Source: an uncultured Vampirovibrio sp.
GTDB lineage: Bacteria > Cyanobacteriota > Vampirovibrionia > Gastranaerophilales > Gastranaerophilaceae
Direction of reading: 5' to 3'
DNA length: 64,000 nt
NCBI GenBank assembly: GCA_910577515.1
Contig: CAJTLW010000006.1
Span: 62,001 to 126,000 of the forward strand
Part shown: piece after piece, positions 24,906 through 35,542 of the stretch
Layout: each line of letters begins with the position of its first letter
How positions within the stretch are numbered: the first letter of the stretch is position 1
Notes under the pieces: generated by a model
Databases searched by the model: none
Seen by the model: only the letters and a program-made list of their open reading frames with translations
What the model was told of the DNA's origin: nothing
Position numbers and translations under genes: made by a program

Positions 24906-25568
24906 TTGAAGCAAACGAAAATATGTGGTTTTAAATTTAAAAAAGCTCAACATATTGTGGAGTTAGCTCTTCTTGCCCCTTTTGTTATGTTTTTTGTAGG
25001 AATAGTTTATCAAATTGCAATTACAATCCACACAAATTATAAATTTAATTCTTCCCTTTATGAAGCAATAAGTTTCATAGCACTTACAAATAAAATTACA
25101 CCAGAAACTGATTTAGACAAAGACTCCGTTGAATTAAAAAATGAAACTGTAAATGATATTAAGCGCTATGCTATTATTCTTCTGAACGAAAGACATGCCC
25201 CGGCCAGAGATTCGCTTGAACTAAAGCTTGTAAGTGCAGGCGATATAGATTTTTTAATAGGGATGTATAGATACACATCCACCTTTAAAATTTTTAACGG
25301 CATAGATAATTTTAACCCGGAAAGCTACAATTATCTAACAATAATCCCTATAAACAGTGCTATATTAAGAAAAAATTCATACGATATTTCAAACAATTTC
25401 TTTGAAAATTCTTATACCATAGCACCAAAAGAAGTATCTGCACCGGATGTTGAAGAAAATACTGATAATGATGAAGATGAAGCTTTGGATGCAGACAATT
25501 TTGAACAAAAAACAGAAGAGGCTGAAGAAAATAACAACATAGAAATTCCGGAGGCACAAATTCAGTGA
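24906..25568 (+). CDS. TadE-like minor pseudopilin
   Basis: 220 residues from a TTG start with AAGGGG upstream. The N-terminal 40 residues resemble the TadE signature: basic segment, QHIVELALLAPFVMFFVGIV (Glu in a polar break before a single membrane helix), then an extracytoplasmic domain. The C-terminal 50 residues are very acidic (NTDNDEDEALDADNFEQKTE), unlike typical TadE. Its stop overlaps the next start by 4 bp. TadE-type proteins are pseudopilins or assembly factors of tight-adherence pili. No TadA/B/C genes are in the window. Confidence 0.6.
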   Translation: MKQTKICGFKFKKAQHIVELALLAPFVMFFVGIVYQIAITIHTNYKFNSSLYEAISFIALTNKITPETDLDKDSVELKNETVNDIKRYAIILLNERHAPARDSLELKLVSAGDIDFLIGMYRYTSTFKIFNGIDNFNPESYNYLTIIPINSAILRKNSYDISNNFFENSYTIAPKEVSAPDVEENTDNDEDEALDADNFEQKTEEAEENNNIEIPEAQIQ

Positions 25569-26467
25569 AGATTTTAAATCCAAAATGTAATGCCTTTAGA
25601 AAATCACGCGCCTCTCTTACAGGCTCTATCATCATTTTTATGATGGCATTTCTTGTATTTTGCATATGTGCCATAGATGTCGGATATACCGTAACATCAA
25701 GATATAAAACCCAAAAAATAACAGAAACCATTGCCCTTTATATGGCATCATATTTAAATTCCCTTCCTGAAACCAAAAAAACAAAAGAAAGCTTAAACCC
25801 TCTTAAAGAACGCTTCGAAAGCCTTTATTCAGATTATAATATAGCTGGAAACTACCGCTTTGAAATAACAGAGATTGATGCAAAGGTTGATAGTTCATCT
25901 TCCGTTAAAATAAAAATTGCAACCCAAGCTTCAATCCCAACACTATTTTTGCGGTATGCAGGAATAGGTGTAATAAAAATCATCCAAACCTCTTACGCCT
26001 CCACTTATCAATTTTCTTTAGATGAAATTGGAAACGATGAAAATTCTTATACCTTTAAGGCAAAAGAAATAATAACTGATAAAAACGGAAACGACCTTGA
26101 AATCTCATACAACAGACCCTATCTTATTTTTGCAGGCTTAAAACAGGGAAATTCCACAGGAGATGATAACATTAAATGGATTGAAATAGGTTCAATGAGC
26201 GATGACGTTGAAAGAACACATTTTACAATCTCAAACATTGATAAAACTTATGATGCGGCCTGCATATCAAAAGAAAATACTAAATATGATTTTTCAGCTG
26301 ACAACAATAAAACCTTAGGACTTATTCAATACATTAAAATAATTAAAACAGACACCTGTAATGTGGATGGTACAATTGAAACTCCTGCAGCCTTGGAAAC
26401 AAATCCGGTTGCAACCGCCCTGAATTCTGTCAAAATAATAAGCAGGCAAACATTTTTAAAAGATTAA
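25565..26467 (+). CDS. TadG-like pilus-assembly/surface protein
   Basis: 300 residues from a GTG that overlaps the upstream stop by 4 bp. The N-terminus fits TadG-like proteins: SLTGSIIIFMMAFLVFCICAIDVGYTVTSRYKTQKITET, one membrane helix followed by the D-x-G-x-x-x-x-R-x-x-x-Q pattern of the Tad family. The rest is an extracytoplasmic, beta-rich domain of unknown role; no VWA MIDAS motif was seen. It forms an operon with the TadE-like gene and perhaps the lipoprotein. Confidence 0.6.
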   Translation: MKILNPKCNAFRKSRASLTGSIIIFMMAFLVFCICAIDVGYTVTSRYKTQKITETIALYMASYLNSLPETKKTKESLNPLKERFESLYSDYNIAGNYRFEITEIDAKVDSSSSVKIKIATQASIPTLFLRYAGIGVIKIIQTSYASTYQFSLDEIGNDENSYTFKAKEIITDKNGNDLEISYNRPYLIFAGLKQGNSTGDDNIKWIEIGSMSDDVERTHFTISNIDKTYDAACISKENTKYDFSADNNKTLGLIQYIKIIKTDTCNVDGTIETPAALETNPVATALNSVKIISRQTFLKD

Positions 26468-26519
26468 TATTTGATGTAAAATTGTATTAAAGATGCTTTT
26501 TATATGCGAGGGGAGTTTA

Positions 26520-29231
26520 ATGGAAGATAATAAATCAAAAACACTGCTTTTAATAGACGGGCATGCTCTCGCATTTAGAATGTTTTTTGCTCTTGAGCGC
26601 ACAAATATGCAAACCACGGAACACACTCCTACATGGGCTGTTTACGGGTTTTTTAAATCAATTTTTGACCTTTTAAAACAGAATAACGGGCTTGATAACA
26701 TAAAACCTGATTCTATAGCTGTAGCCTTTGATGTTTCAAGACACACCTTCCGTTTGGAAAAATATGAATGCTATAAAGCAAACAGGGAAGCCATGCCAGA
26801 TAGCCTCCGCCCGCAACTAGGACTTATTATGGAAGGCTTAAAAGCATTAAGTATCCCGATTTACACAAAAGAAGGCTTTGAAGGGGATGATATTATAGGC
26901 ACCATCTCAAAACAAGCAACCGCCCTTCATCATAAAACCTACATTTTAACAGGCGACAGAGATAGTTTCCAGCTCATTGATAAAGAAGGAACAGTAAAAG
27001 TATTAATCCCAGGCAAAGGTGAAATTTTAACCTACGATTGGAACAAAGTTTATGAAAAAATGGAAGTATACCCAAATCAGGTTATAGATTATAAAGCACT
27101 TTGCGGCGATACATCAGATAACATCCCGGGCGTTAAAGGTATAGGGCCAAAAACCGCCTCCAGTCTTTTAAATGAATATAAAACGCTTGAAAATATTTAT
27201 GAAAATATAGAAAATATTTCAAAAAAATCCGTCAAAGAAAAATTGATTGAAAATAAAGAAACTGCCTATCTTTCACAGTTTCTTGCAACAATAAAAACTG
27301 ATGTTGATATTGATTTTAATTTTGATACCACCTGCCTTGAGGTTGAAAAGAAAAGCAATGTTGTTGAATTTTTCAATAAAGTTCAGTTCTTTAGCTTTGT
27401 AAAAAATATTAATAACCTTCTAAAACCTTTCCTTTGTAAGGATGAAAACACCACGGCACCAAACACTGTTTTGCAGGATACTGCACAAGAAGAAACCCCG
27501 ATTGTAAAATTCAAAGAAGAAAAGGATGGTATAGAGCTTGAATCTCCTCTTCAAGGTTCGCTGTTCGGGATAATTGAACCTCAAACCCAATCTACACCAA
27601 GTTTTCAAGAAATAGATTTTAACACCTTTAAAAAAGAGCTTAAAGAAAATGAAATTATTTCTTTTTTAATTGATACAAACACCGCATACTTTGCAAAAGA
27701 AGGCTTTTCAACATCTTGCTCTCTTGAAAACCTGCCTGCAAAAGAAATTCTCTCTAATCCCGCAATTAAAAAAATAACCTTTGATATTAAAGGCACTCTT
27801 GAAAAAATACCTGAAAACATTGTAATTTCAGGCGTTATAGATGATGTTATGCTTTCAAGCTATGTAAAAGATTCATCACGCCGTCATGATTTAATGAGCC
27901 AAATTCAAAGCTATTTAAAATTTATGCCGGATGAAGCCAATAAAAACGAGCTTGTATCCTGTATTTTAAAACTTCACAATTTTTATCAACAAACTTTCAC
28001 AGATGCTGAAAAAAAGCTTCTGAATGATATTGAATTACCTTTAGCATTTGTATTATCCAAAATGGAAAAAACAGGTGTCTGTCTTGATACAGCCTATTTA
28101 AAGGAACTATCCGATGAAATAAACGGAAAAGTTTCAAATTTCGAAAACGATATTTACGCACAGGCTGGCAGAATTTTCAATATAAATTCTCCAAAACAGG
28201 TGGGGGAAGTGCTTTTTGACACACTAAAAATTAAACCCGGCAAAAAAAATAAAACAGGGTATTCAACAAATGCTAAAATCCTTGAAGACCTTGCCCTTGA
28301 ACATAAAATTGCCAGCAATATTCTGGAACACCGCACCTTGATGAAGCTAAAAACAACGTACGTTGATAATCTTCCAAAACTCTTAGGAAAAGATAACAAG
28401 CTGCATACACATTTTAATCAAATTGTAACCACAACAGGGCGCCTTTCAAGCTCTGACCCTAATTTGCAGAATATTCCCGTTAGAACTGAATTTTCAAACA
28501 GAATAAGAGCCGCCTTTATCCCCTGCAATAGCGATTATTCCATAATTGCAGCAGATTATTCCCAAATAGAATTAAGACTTTTGGCTCATATATCAGAAGA
28601 TAAAGCCCTGATAGATGCTTTTTATCATAATATAGATGTCCACACCCTCACAGCTTCAAGAATTTTCGATATTCCCCCCGAAGATGTTACAAAAGAGATG
28701 AGAAGAAAAGCAAAAGCGGTAAATTTTGGCATTGTATACGGCCAAACCCGCTATGGCTTGGCTTCAGCCCTCGGTATCACACCGATTGAAGCACAAACCT
28801 TCATTGATAAATACTTCAGGCAATACCCGAAAATCAACACCTATATTACAAATACGCTAATTCAAGCCCATGATACAGGATATGTAGAAACAATGTATGG
28901 CAGAAGACGTTATTTAGGGGAAGAATTAAATTCAAGAAACTCTAAAATAAGAGAATTTGCGGAACGCGCCGCAATAAATGCTCCGCTTCAAGGCTCTGCC
29001 GCAGATTTGATTAAAATGGCAATGATTAGGCTGGATAAGGATTTAACCGCAAAAAATATTCCTGCAAAAATGCTTTTACAGGTGCATGATGAACTTGTGC
29101 TTGAAGTACAGAATGATTACCTTGATGAAGCTTCAAAAATCATCACAAAAGCAATGGAATTAGACCAGCCTTTAAAAGTGCCTTTGGTTGCAGATGTTAA
29201 AATCGGGAAAACCTGGAAGGATAGCAAATAA
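26520..29231 (+). CDS. polA: DNA polymerase I
   Basis: 903 residues from the ATG at 26520, which has GGGGAG before it; nine extra codons upstream lack this. Domains: 5' nuclease (about 5-290; LLIDGHALAFRMFFAL, GDRDSFQL, GIGPKTAS), a 3'-5' exonuclease-like domain (about 355-520) whose catalytic acidic residues are not conserved (DTN where D-x-E is expected), and the polymerase domain (about 560-903) with motif A DYSQIELRLLAHIS, motif B RRKAKAVNFGIVYGQTRYG and motif C QVHDELVLEV. It fills gaps and removes primers but probably cannot proofread. Followed at once by a small secreted-protein gene and priA. Confidence 0.97.
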   Translation: MEDNKSKTLLLIDGHALAFRMFFALERTNMQTTEHTPTWAVYGFFKSIFDLLKQNNGLDNIKPDSIAVAFDVSRHTFRLEKYECYKANREAMPDSLRPQLGLIMEGLKALSIPIYTKEGFEGDDIIGTISKQATALHHKTYILTGDRDSFQLIDKEGTVKVLIPGKGEILTYDWNKVYEKMEVYPNQVIDYKALCGDTSDNIPGVKGIGPKTASSLLNEYKTLENIYENIENISKKSVKEKLIENKETAYLSQFLATIKTDVDIDFNFDTTCLEVEKKSNVVEFFNKVQFFSFVKNINNLLKPFLCKDENTTAPNTVLQDTAQEETPIVKFKEEKDGIELESPLQGSLFGIIEPQTQSTPSFQEIDFNTFKKELKENEIISFLIDTNTAYFAKEGFSTSCSLENLPAKEILSNPAIKKITFDIKGTLEKIPENIVISGVIDDVMLSSYVKDSSRRHDLMSQIQSYLKFMPDEANKNELVSCILKLHNFYQQTFTDAEKKLLNDIELPLAFVLSKMEKTGVCLDTAYLKELSDEINGKVSNFENDIYAQAGRIFNINSPKQVGEVLFDTLKIKPGKKNKTGYSTNAKILEDLALEHKIASNILEHRTLMKLKTTYVDNLPKLLGKDNKLHTHFNQIVTTTGRLSSSDPNLQNIPVRTEFSNRIRAAFIPCNSDYSIIAADYSQIELRLLAHISEDKALIDAFYHNIDVHTLTASRIFDIPPEDVTKEMRRKAKAVNFGIVYGQTRYGLASALGITPIEAQTFIDKYFRQYPKINTYITNTLIQAHDTGYVETMYGRRRYLGEELNSRNSKIREFAERAAINAPLQGSAADLIKMAMIRLDKDLTAKNIPAKMLLQVHDELVLEVQNDYLDEASKIITKAMELDQPLKVPLVADVKIGKTWKDSK

Positions 29232-29605
29232 TGAAAAAAATAATATTGTCTGCTTTACTGTTAATAGCGCTAAATATGATAAATACGGAGGTAAGCGCCG
29301 CCACATATCTTGATGATTCTTCTAAAAATTTCGGAGTTTCAGCCGATAATATGTATTTAACATCACTTTCGGTTTTAAACAGTCTTAATTATGAAATAAT
29401 TGAAATACAATCTAAAAGCGGTTATATCCTTTTTAGAACAGGTGCAAAGGATTATATTATGACAGTAACCGCCCTATCACCTGTCACATCAAATATCAAA
29501 ATTCTTCCTGCAAACAGCGTTTATTCAACAGGTACCGCCGTTCAAAAAACAATCTTTGAGCAGCTTGAACTAAACAAATTAAACATATTAAAAAAACAGG
29601 GCTAA
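29231..29605 (+). CDS. Small exported protein
   Basis: 124 residues. Signal peptide MKKIILSALLLIALNMINTEVSA with cleavage near residue 23, then a compact domain (NSLNYEIIEIQSKSGYILFRTG) that looks like a secreted alpha/beta fold. No family was recognised. Its ATG shares one base with the polA stop and it ends 7 bp before priA, so it is part of this replication/repair operon although it acts outside the cytoplasm, an odd position that may just reflect read-through. Confidence 0.6.
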   Translation: MKKIILSALLLIALNMINTEVSAATYLDDSSKNFGVSADNMYLTSLSVLNSLNYEIIEIQSKSGYILFRTGAKDYIMTVTALSPVTSNIKILPANSVYSTGTAVQKTIFEQLELNKLNILKKQG

Positions 29606-29612
29606 ATTAAAG

Positions 29613-31667
29613 ATGCAGGAAGAAACTGTTCAAAATACTTATAAATACGCCTTGTGCCTTGTTGATATAACAAAGCTTGGCACAAAAACTTTTTCATACC
29701 TCATCCCAGATGATATGAAAGATGTTATAAAAATAGGGCAGCCTGCAACCTTGCCCTTCGGCAAAGGCACACGTAAAATAAAAGGCTACGTTGTCGGGTT
29801 TTCAAACTATCTTGAAGAAAGCATCAAAGCAAAATATATTGATGAACTTTTGGATACAGAGCCTATGTTTACCCTTGAATACCTTAAAATGCTTGAATGG
29901 GTTGCAAATTATTATTTTTCAGACCTTCCTACCGTTTTAAAAACGGCTTTGCCTGAAAAATTTTTTCAGAAAAATCTAAAAAATTACAGAAAACCAAACA
30001 AAGAATTGAAGGTGCTTCAGGTTGAAAAATCCAAAAATAAAAATACCCTTACACCTGAGCAGCAAAAGATTTACGACGATATTAAAAAAGTTAACGCTAA
30101 AACATCACTTTTATACGGTATTACAGGCTCCGGCAAAACGGAAATTTATTTTAAACTGATTGAAGATACAATTAAAGAGGGTAAAAACGTCCTTTTTCTG
30201 GCACCTGAAATTGCTCTTGTGTCGCAGCTAACCTCTCGTACCATAAAACGTTTCGGCAAAGATATAGTAGGTATCTGGCACAGCACGATTTCTGAAGCCG
30301 AAAAATATAAAGTATGGCAAAAATTAAGAAACGATGAAATAAAAATCCTGCTTGGCGCCCGCTCTTCCGTGTTTGCACCGGTAAAAAATTTGGGGCTTAT
30401 AATAATAGATGAAGAAAACGATTCTTCCTACAAACAAACCATGCCATCGCCAAGATATTCTGCTATTGAAGTTGCCAAAAAATTAACTGAATTAAATCAG
30501 GGTGCAAAATTAATATTAGGAAGCGCCACCCCTGATATTCAAAGCTATTATGAAGCAAAAAATTCTAATTCACTCTTTGTTTTAAATAAAAGATTTAATA
30601 ATGCAGAACTTCCCAAGGTAAAAATTGTCGATATGCGTATGGAAAGAGGCTTTGGCAACAACGGCATTTTTTCTCAATATTTAACCGATGAAATACATAA
30701 AACCGTCCAAAATAAAAATCAGGTCATCCTTTTAATCAATAGACGCGGCTTTTCAAGCTACACACAGTGCATGGAATGTTCTACAGTAATTGAATGCCCA
30801 AAATGCGCAATTCCTCTGATTTATCATTCCCAAACACAATCTCACCGCTGTCACTATTGTAATTATGAGATTAAAAATTTAACAAAATGCCCAAAATGTG
30901 AAACTGAAGGCACTTTGGAAAACTTCGGCACAGGTACCCAAAGGGTAGAAGAAATTGCAGGAAAACTTTTCCCTGATTATAAAATCCAAAGGCTTGATTC
31001 AGACAGTTTAACCAAAAAAAACGAACATTTTGAAATATTGGAAGCCTTTTCAAGTGGCGATATTGATATTTTAATCGGCACGCAAATGATTGCAAAAGGG
31101 CTTGATAACCCGAATGTCACGCTTGTTGGCGTTATAAACGCTGATTTAAGCTTTAATCTGCCTGATTTTCGAAGCTCAGAACGCGGTTTCTCGCTTCTCT
31201 GCCAGGTTGCAGGACGCTCCGGGCGCGGAAAGAATGAGGGCAAGGTAATTTTTCAAACCTTTAATAATTCAAATATTTTCCTTGATAAGGCCCGCGAGCA
31301 GGATTACGAAAGCTTTTTTGAAAATGAAATTGAAATCCGTGAAGCCTTTGATTATCCGCCATTTGCAAAAATTATAAGAATAATCTTAAGCTCCGGTAAT
31401 AATTTCCGTGCCGAAAAATCGGCACTTGAAATCACTATGCGCCTGAAAAATTGGATTAACAAGCAAAGCTTATCGGAAAGACTTATTGTAATGGGACCTG
31501 CGGCTTGTGTTGTGGAAAAAATCAAGGGCGAATTCCGCTTCAATATAATCGTAAAAAACAAACTTGAAGAAAAAGGTCACAATATCATCCTTTCTTTTTT
31601 AAGAAAAATTATACTTCCAAACGATATAAAAATGGTTGTAGATGTTGACCCTATGGATATTTTATAA
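29613..31667 (+). CDS. priA: Primosomal protein N' (PriA helicase)
   Basis: 684 residues. N-terminal DNA-binding domain (about 1-110), then a superfamily 2 helicase with Walker A GITGSGKTEIY, box II IIIDEEND (DEEH in E. coli), the eight-cysteine zinc insertion (CMECS, CPKC, CHYC, CPKC; about 390-435), and motifs GTQMIAKGLDNPNV and QVAGRSGRG. It restarts collapsed replication forks by loading DnaB. The complete motif set implies activity. Only 2 bp separate it from the tandem helicase that follows, so restart and end-processing functions are transcribed together. Confidence 0.97.
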   Translation: MQEETVQNTYKYALCLVDITKLGTKTFSYLIPDDMKDVIKIGQPATLPFGKGTRKIKGYVVGFSNYLEESIKAKYIDELLDTEPMFTLEYLKMLEWVANYYFSDLPTVLKTALPEKFFQKNLKNYRKPNKELKVLQVEKSKNKNTLTPEQQKIYDDIKKVNAKTSLLYGITGSGKTEIYFKLIEDTIKEGKNVLFLAPEIALVSQLTSRTIKRFGKDIVGIWHSTISEAEKYKVWQKLRNDEIKILLGARSSVFAPVKNLGLIIIDEENDSSYKQTMPSPRYSAIEVAKKLTELNQGAKLILGSATPDIQSYYEAKNSNSLFVLNKRFNNAELPKVKIVDMRMERGFGNNGIFSQYLTDEIHKTVQNKNQVILLINRRGFSSYTQCMECSTVIECPKCAIPLIYHSQTQSHRCHYCNYEIKNLTKCPKCETEGTLENFGTGTQRVEEIAGKLFPDYKIQRLDSDSLTKKNEHFEILEAFSSGDIDILIGTQMIAKGLDNPNVTLVGVINADLSFNLPDFRSSERGFSLLCQVAGRSGRGKNEGKVIFQTFNNSNIFLDKAREQDYESFFENEIEIREAFDYPPFAKIIRIILSSGNNFRAEKSALEITMRLKNWINKQSLSERLIVMGPAACVVEKIKGEFRFNIIVKNKLEEKGHNIILSFLRKIILPNDIKMVVDVDPMDIL

Positions 31668-31669
31668 AA

Positions 31670-34600
31670 ATGCTCATCAAAGGAAACATAAATTCAAATA
31701 AAACCGAAATTTTGTTAAAAAAATGCGCACAGCTTTTAAATGAAGGAATTAGCGCGGATAAAATTCTTGTAATTGTGCAAAATTCAAAGAAAAAAAATGA
31801 ATTTATAAAAAAAATAAAAAAGAACCTTGAAGTTGATGCAGTGACAAACCTTAATGTATATACGTTTTTCGGGCTTATCTACAATAAAATTCTGGAAAAT
31901 TGGGTATTAATAGAAAATCAAATTAAAGATGATAATGCAAAAATTTCTCCAAACCTTTCTGGGCTTGAAGTGAGCCAGTATATTTTTAAAAAGGCGATAG
32001 ATGAAATTCAATTTCTTGGGTACAATTCGAAAGTAAACCTGCTCCACCAGCTTTTAAGGCGATATTCTCTCTGTGTTTTAAACGCACTTTCAGCAGATGA
32101 AATCAAAGAAAAATCAAAAATTTTACTTGACCCGTTTTATTCAGATATCAAAAATGCACTGAATTTGTACAGGAAAAAAACTCTCTCCCTTCGGGCTTTT
32201 GACTATCTTCGCCAGACTGATATATTTAAATTTGTTTATGAAAATTCCACAAATCCCTTTGAATACGTTTTTTTAGATGATGCAGATGAAATCACCCCCG
32301 CCCTTTTTCAATATTTAAGCCACATTAAAAAGGATATTAAAGAATTTTTTATAGCATACGATGAATACGGAAGCTCAAGAAAGGGTTTTTTAGGTGCTAT
32401 TGAATACAATTTTGAACATTTTTTAAATGAAAAACCTCTTATTTTGCCTCAAATGCAAAAAGATAAAAAAGCGGATGAAATTTTCCATAACATAAAAAAT
32501 AATGCCCCTGTTTTAATTGAAAATTCAATAATAAAAAGCTTTATCAGGGAAGATGAGATGATAGATGAAGTTATTCAAAATATAAATTCGCTTCTCTCAA
32601 ACCCCAAAAACAGGCTTAATCCAAAGGATATAGCAATTGTTACCCCAAATATTGATAATTATCTTAAAATCCAATTAGAAAAAATAAACGCAAAAGTAAG
32701 GTTTATTTCAGGCAGCGAAAAATTATCCCAAAATCCTTTCATAGGTTCAATTTTGGAAATTTTAAAGCTTCTAAACAACAAAAACCTTAAAATTTCTCCA
32801 TATATCTTGCGCGGAATTCTTGCAAATATTTTAAAACTCGATTTCAACCTCACTTTAAAAATTGCGGATGATTATGAAATAAATTCCGAGAATTCGGGCG
32901 AGAATATTTTTCAATGTTTTGAAAAATACAGGGAAAATAAAGATATAGAAGAATTTTTGGAATTAAACGACGATATTAAAGAAAAACCTTTATCAGAGCA
33001 GCTTTATACCCTTTCAAATAAATATGTTAAATTAAAACCAGAAAATAAAGATGTAATAAGAAAAATTAACCAGCTTTTAAAACAGATAAGAGATTTTGAA
33101 GAAATTTTTAACGCAAACACACAAACCAATACAGAGGTGCAAACCGTTTCAAATAAAGATTTAATCATACAGCTTGAAAATACCATAATTTCAGAAAACC
33201 CTCTTGATAGTGAAATTAAAGAAGAAGATGCCGTTATAGTGTCTACAGCACAAAAATTAATCGATAATTCAATAAAATCAAAACACACGTTTTTAATTGA
33301 TACCACAAGTTCAAATTGGGTAAAACAGGATATAGGCCCCCTGTATAATGCATGGGTTTTTCAAAAAAGCTGGAATAAAAAGAGTTTCGAGCTTGAAGAC
33401 AATATAAATTGCACCCTTGATAAAACGGCAAGAATTTTAAGAAAAATTTTCCTTTTAAATGATTCATCCCCTGATACGCCCGCCTGTACATCTTCTGAAA
33501 ATGACAGCAAAATCTATATTTATTCAAGCATCTACGATTTTTTAGGCACGGAAAATTTTAAAGGCATCAACCATTTCTTTATTGAGCCAAACCCCGTTTT
33601 AAAAACCAAATCCGAAAAAGAATTTAAGATTGTTCCCCGTCCGGATCAGGCTCCTGTTTTAGAATATAAAGAGGGTAAAATGGCTGTAAATGCCGTTGCA
33701 GGAGCAGGCAAAACTACAATAATGCTTGCGCTTATTATGAAACTTTTAGATGAAAATATTGCCCCGCAGAATATTTTCGTTCTCACTTTTATGGATTCTG
33801 CCGCAAGAAATTTTAAGGAAAGAATAAAATCCAATTTTAAAAACCTTACGGAACTTCCGCATATATCAACAATCCACGGCCTTGCACTAAGAATTTTAAG
33901 AGAAAATAATAACCACGTTAAAATCAATCTTGATGTGGATTTTGAAATAGTAGATGAAATAAAAAGAAGTGCAATCATAAAGGAAATTACCTATAATTTA
34001 GGCCTAGATACTATGAAGGCAGAGCTTTATGAACGCTCAATAAGCGCCTATAAAAACCAGAAAATAAAAGATGAAGATAGGCTCTCACCCCTTTTTAAAA
34101 GGATTTATCTGAATTATAAAACCACCCTTTTATCAAACAATTTAATAGATTACGATGACCTTTTATCCCTTTCTTTAAGCCTTCTTCAGATGGATAAAGG
34201 TGTTAGAGAATATTATCAAAATTTGATGCAATATATTATCGAAGATGAAGCGCAGGATTCAAGCGAAATTCAGCAGGAATTAATAAAAATTTTATCAGAC
34301 AACCATAAAAACCTGATAAGATGCGGAGATGTCAATCAGGCAATAACCACAACCTTTTCAAATGCCGATGTTAAAGGGTTTAAAAAATTCATTGAAGAAA
34401 ATCAAAATGTTACAATGAATTATTCAAACAGAAATTCAACTGGCGTTATAAATTTAGCAAATAACCTTATTAAATTCGGTGAAAGTGTCTCAAAAAGCGC
34501 ATTTTATCCCGTTGAAACAAAACCTGTTGAAGGAAAAAATATTATAGATAATAAAAGTGCTAAAACATTCATTTTCAAAACCGAGGCGGAAGAAAAGAAA

Positions 34601-35542
34601 TTTATTTTGGATAACATAAATAAAATCCAAAAAGAAGACCCAAATGCAACCATTGCAATACTTTTAAGGAGCAACCGCGCTGTAAGCCTTTGGGGAGAAC
34701 ATATAACGGAATTCTCAAACATTAAATTTACAACAAATTCTGATACACTAAACCTAAACCCTGTATTTCGCACCGTTTTAGCCATCTTAAACTTTATAAA
34801 CAACCCCTTAAACAACAAAAATGTAAAAAATTGCGCTAAAACCCTCTATGAACTTGGCTTTTATAAAAATGACTTTGAAATTTTTGAATTTTTAGAGAAA
34901 CAAAATTCTCCTTTCATCTTAGGAAACAATGAATATTTCGGTTTATTTTGGGATTTAAAATATTTTCTTTCATTCTGGAATGTTCCGATTTATGAAATTG
35001 CTTATAAAACAGGTGAATTTTATTTTTCAAATGACCTACTTCAAAAAGCAAATGTGCCGCTTGTTTCAGGTATAGTTTCAAAAATATTCAGCCAGTATAA
35101 AACCTTTGAAGATACCGTTGAAAGATTAAACATTCTTTCTGATAAAATAAACAGAACAGGAATTAAGCTTATTCAGGATGAAAATAAAAAATCAGACGGC
35201 TCTGTAAAAATTTTAACCCTGCATAAATCCAAAGGAGATGAATTCGACCACGTCTTTATCCCCGAATTGTATAAAGATAATCTGTCTTTAAACCTTGAAG
35301 ATATTAAACTTAAAGAAAATTCAAAACTGATTGAAAGCGTAAAAACAAATCCTAAAGGTGAGAGTGAATTAAAAAAAGAAATTTTGGATGAAAACTTCCG
35401 CCTGATGTATGTTGGCATCACAAGGGCTAAAAACAAGCTGTATTTAAGTTCTGCGCTTGAATATAAAATATTCAATAAAGTTAAAGAAAAAACCCCGAAT
35501 GAACTTTTTGAATTGAAAGATATTAAGGGAGGCAGAATATGA
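31670..35542 (+). CDS. Tandem UvrD/AddA-like helicase with degenerate N-terminal helicase half
   Basis: 1290 residues. The C-terminal half (about 660-1290) is a full superfamily 1A helicase: Walker A NAVAGAGKTT (about 676-685), Ia FVLTFMDSAARNF, Ic ISTIHGLALRIL, II EDEAQDSS, III CGDVNQAIT, IV-like NYSNRNSTGV, V LHKSKGDEFDHVF, VI MYVGITRAK. The N-terminal half (about 1-640) looks like a second, decayed copy: GNINSNKTE at residues 5-13 stands for Walker A with the key Gly lost, FLDDADEIT (about 200) for box II, and DIAIVTPN followed later by VIVSTAQK for motifs IV-V. This two-helicase layout recalls AddA/AddB or RecB/RecC fused in one chain. It has no nuclease domain; that is the next gene, overlapping by 4 bp. 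Confidence 0.8.
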   Translation: MLIKGNINSNKTEILLKKCAQLLNEGISADKILVIVQNSKKKNEFIKKIKKNLEVDAVTNLNVYTFFGLIYNKILENWVLIENQIKDDNAKISPNLSGLEVSQYIFKKAIDEIQFLGYNSKVNLLHQLLRRYSLCVLNALSADEIKEKSKILLDPFYSDIKNALNLYRKKTLSLRAFDYLRQTDIFKFVYENSTNPFEYVFLDDADEITPALFQYLSHIKKDIKEFFIAYDEYGSSRKGFLGAIEYNFEHFLNEKPLILPQMQKDKKADEIFHNIKNNAPVLIENSIIKSFIREDEMIDEVIQNINSLLSNPKNRLNPKDIAIVTPNIDNYLKIQLEKINAKVRFISGSEKLSQNPFIGSILEILKLLNNKNLKISPYILRGILANILKLDFNLTLKIADDYEINSENSGENIFQCFEKYRENKDIEEFLELNDDIKEKPLSEQLYTLSNKYVKLKPENKDVIRKINQLLKQIRDFEEIFNANTQTNTEVQTVSNKDLIIQLENTIISENPLDSEIKEEDAVIVSTAQKLIDNSIKSKHTFLIDTTSSNWVKQDIGPLYNAWVFQKSWNKKSFELEDNINCTLDKTARILRKIFLLNDSSPDTPACTSSENDSKIYIYSSIYDFLGTENFKGINHFFIEPNPVLKTKSEKEFKIVPRPDQAPVLEYKEGKMAVNAVAGAGKTTIMLALIMKLLDENIAPQNIFVLTFMDSAARNFKERIKSNFKNLTELPHISTIHGLALRILRENNNHVKINLDVDFEIVDEIKRSAIIKEITYNLGLDTMKAELYERSISAYKNQKIKDEDRLSPLFKRIYLNYKTTLLSNNLIDYDDLLSLSLSLLQMDKGVREYYQNLMQYIIEDEAQDSSEIQQELIKILSDNHKNLIRCGDVNQAITTTFSNADVKGFKKFIEENQNVTMNYSNRNSTGVINLANNLIKFGESVSKSAFYPVETKPVEGKNIIDNKSAKTFIFKTEAEEKKFILDNINKIQKEDPNATIAILLRSNRAVSLWGEHITEFSNIKFTTNSDTLNLNPVFRTVLAILNFINNPLNNKNVKNCAKTLYELGFYKNDFEIFEFLEKQNSPFILGNNEYFGLFWDLKYFLSFWNVPIYEIAYKTGEFYFSNDLLQKANVPLVSGIVSKIFSQYKTFEDTVERLNILSDKINRTGIKLIQDENKKSDGSVKILTLHKSKGDEFDHVFIPELYKDNLSLNLEDIKLKENSKLIESVKTNPKGESELKKEILDENFRLMYVGITRAKNKLYLSSALEYKIFNKVKEKTPNELFELKDIKGGRI

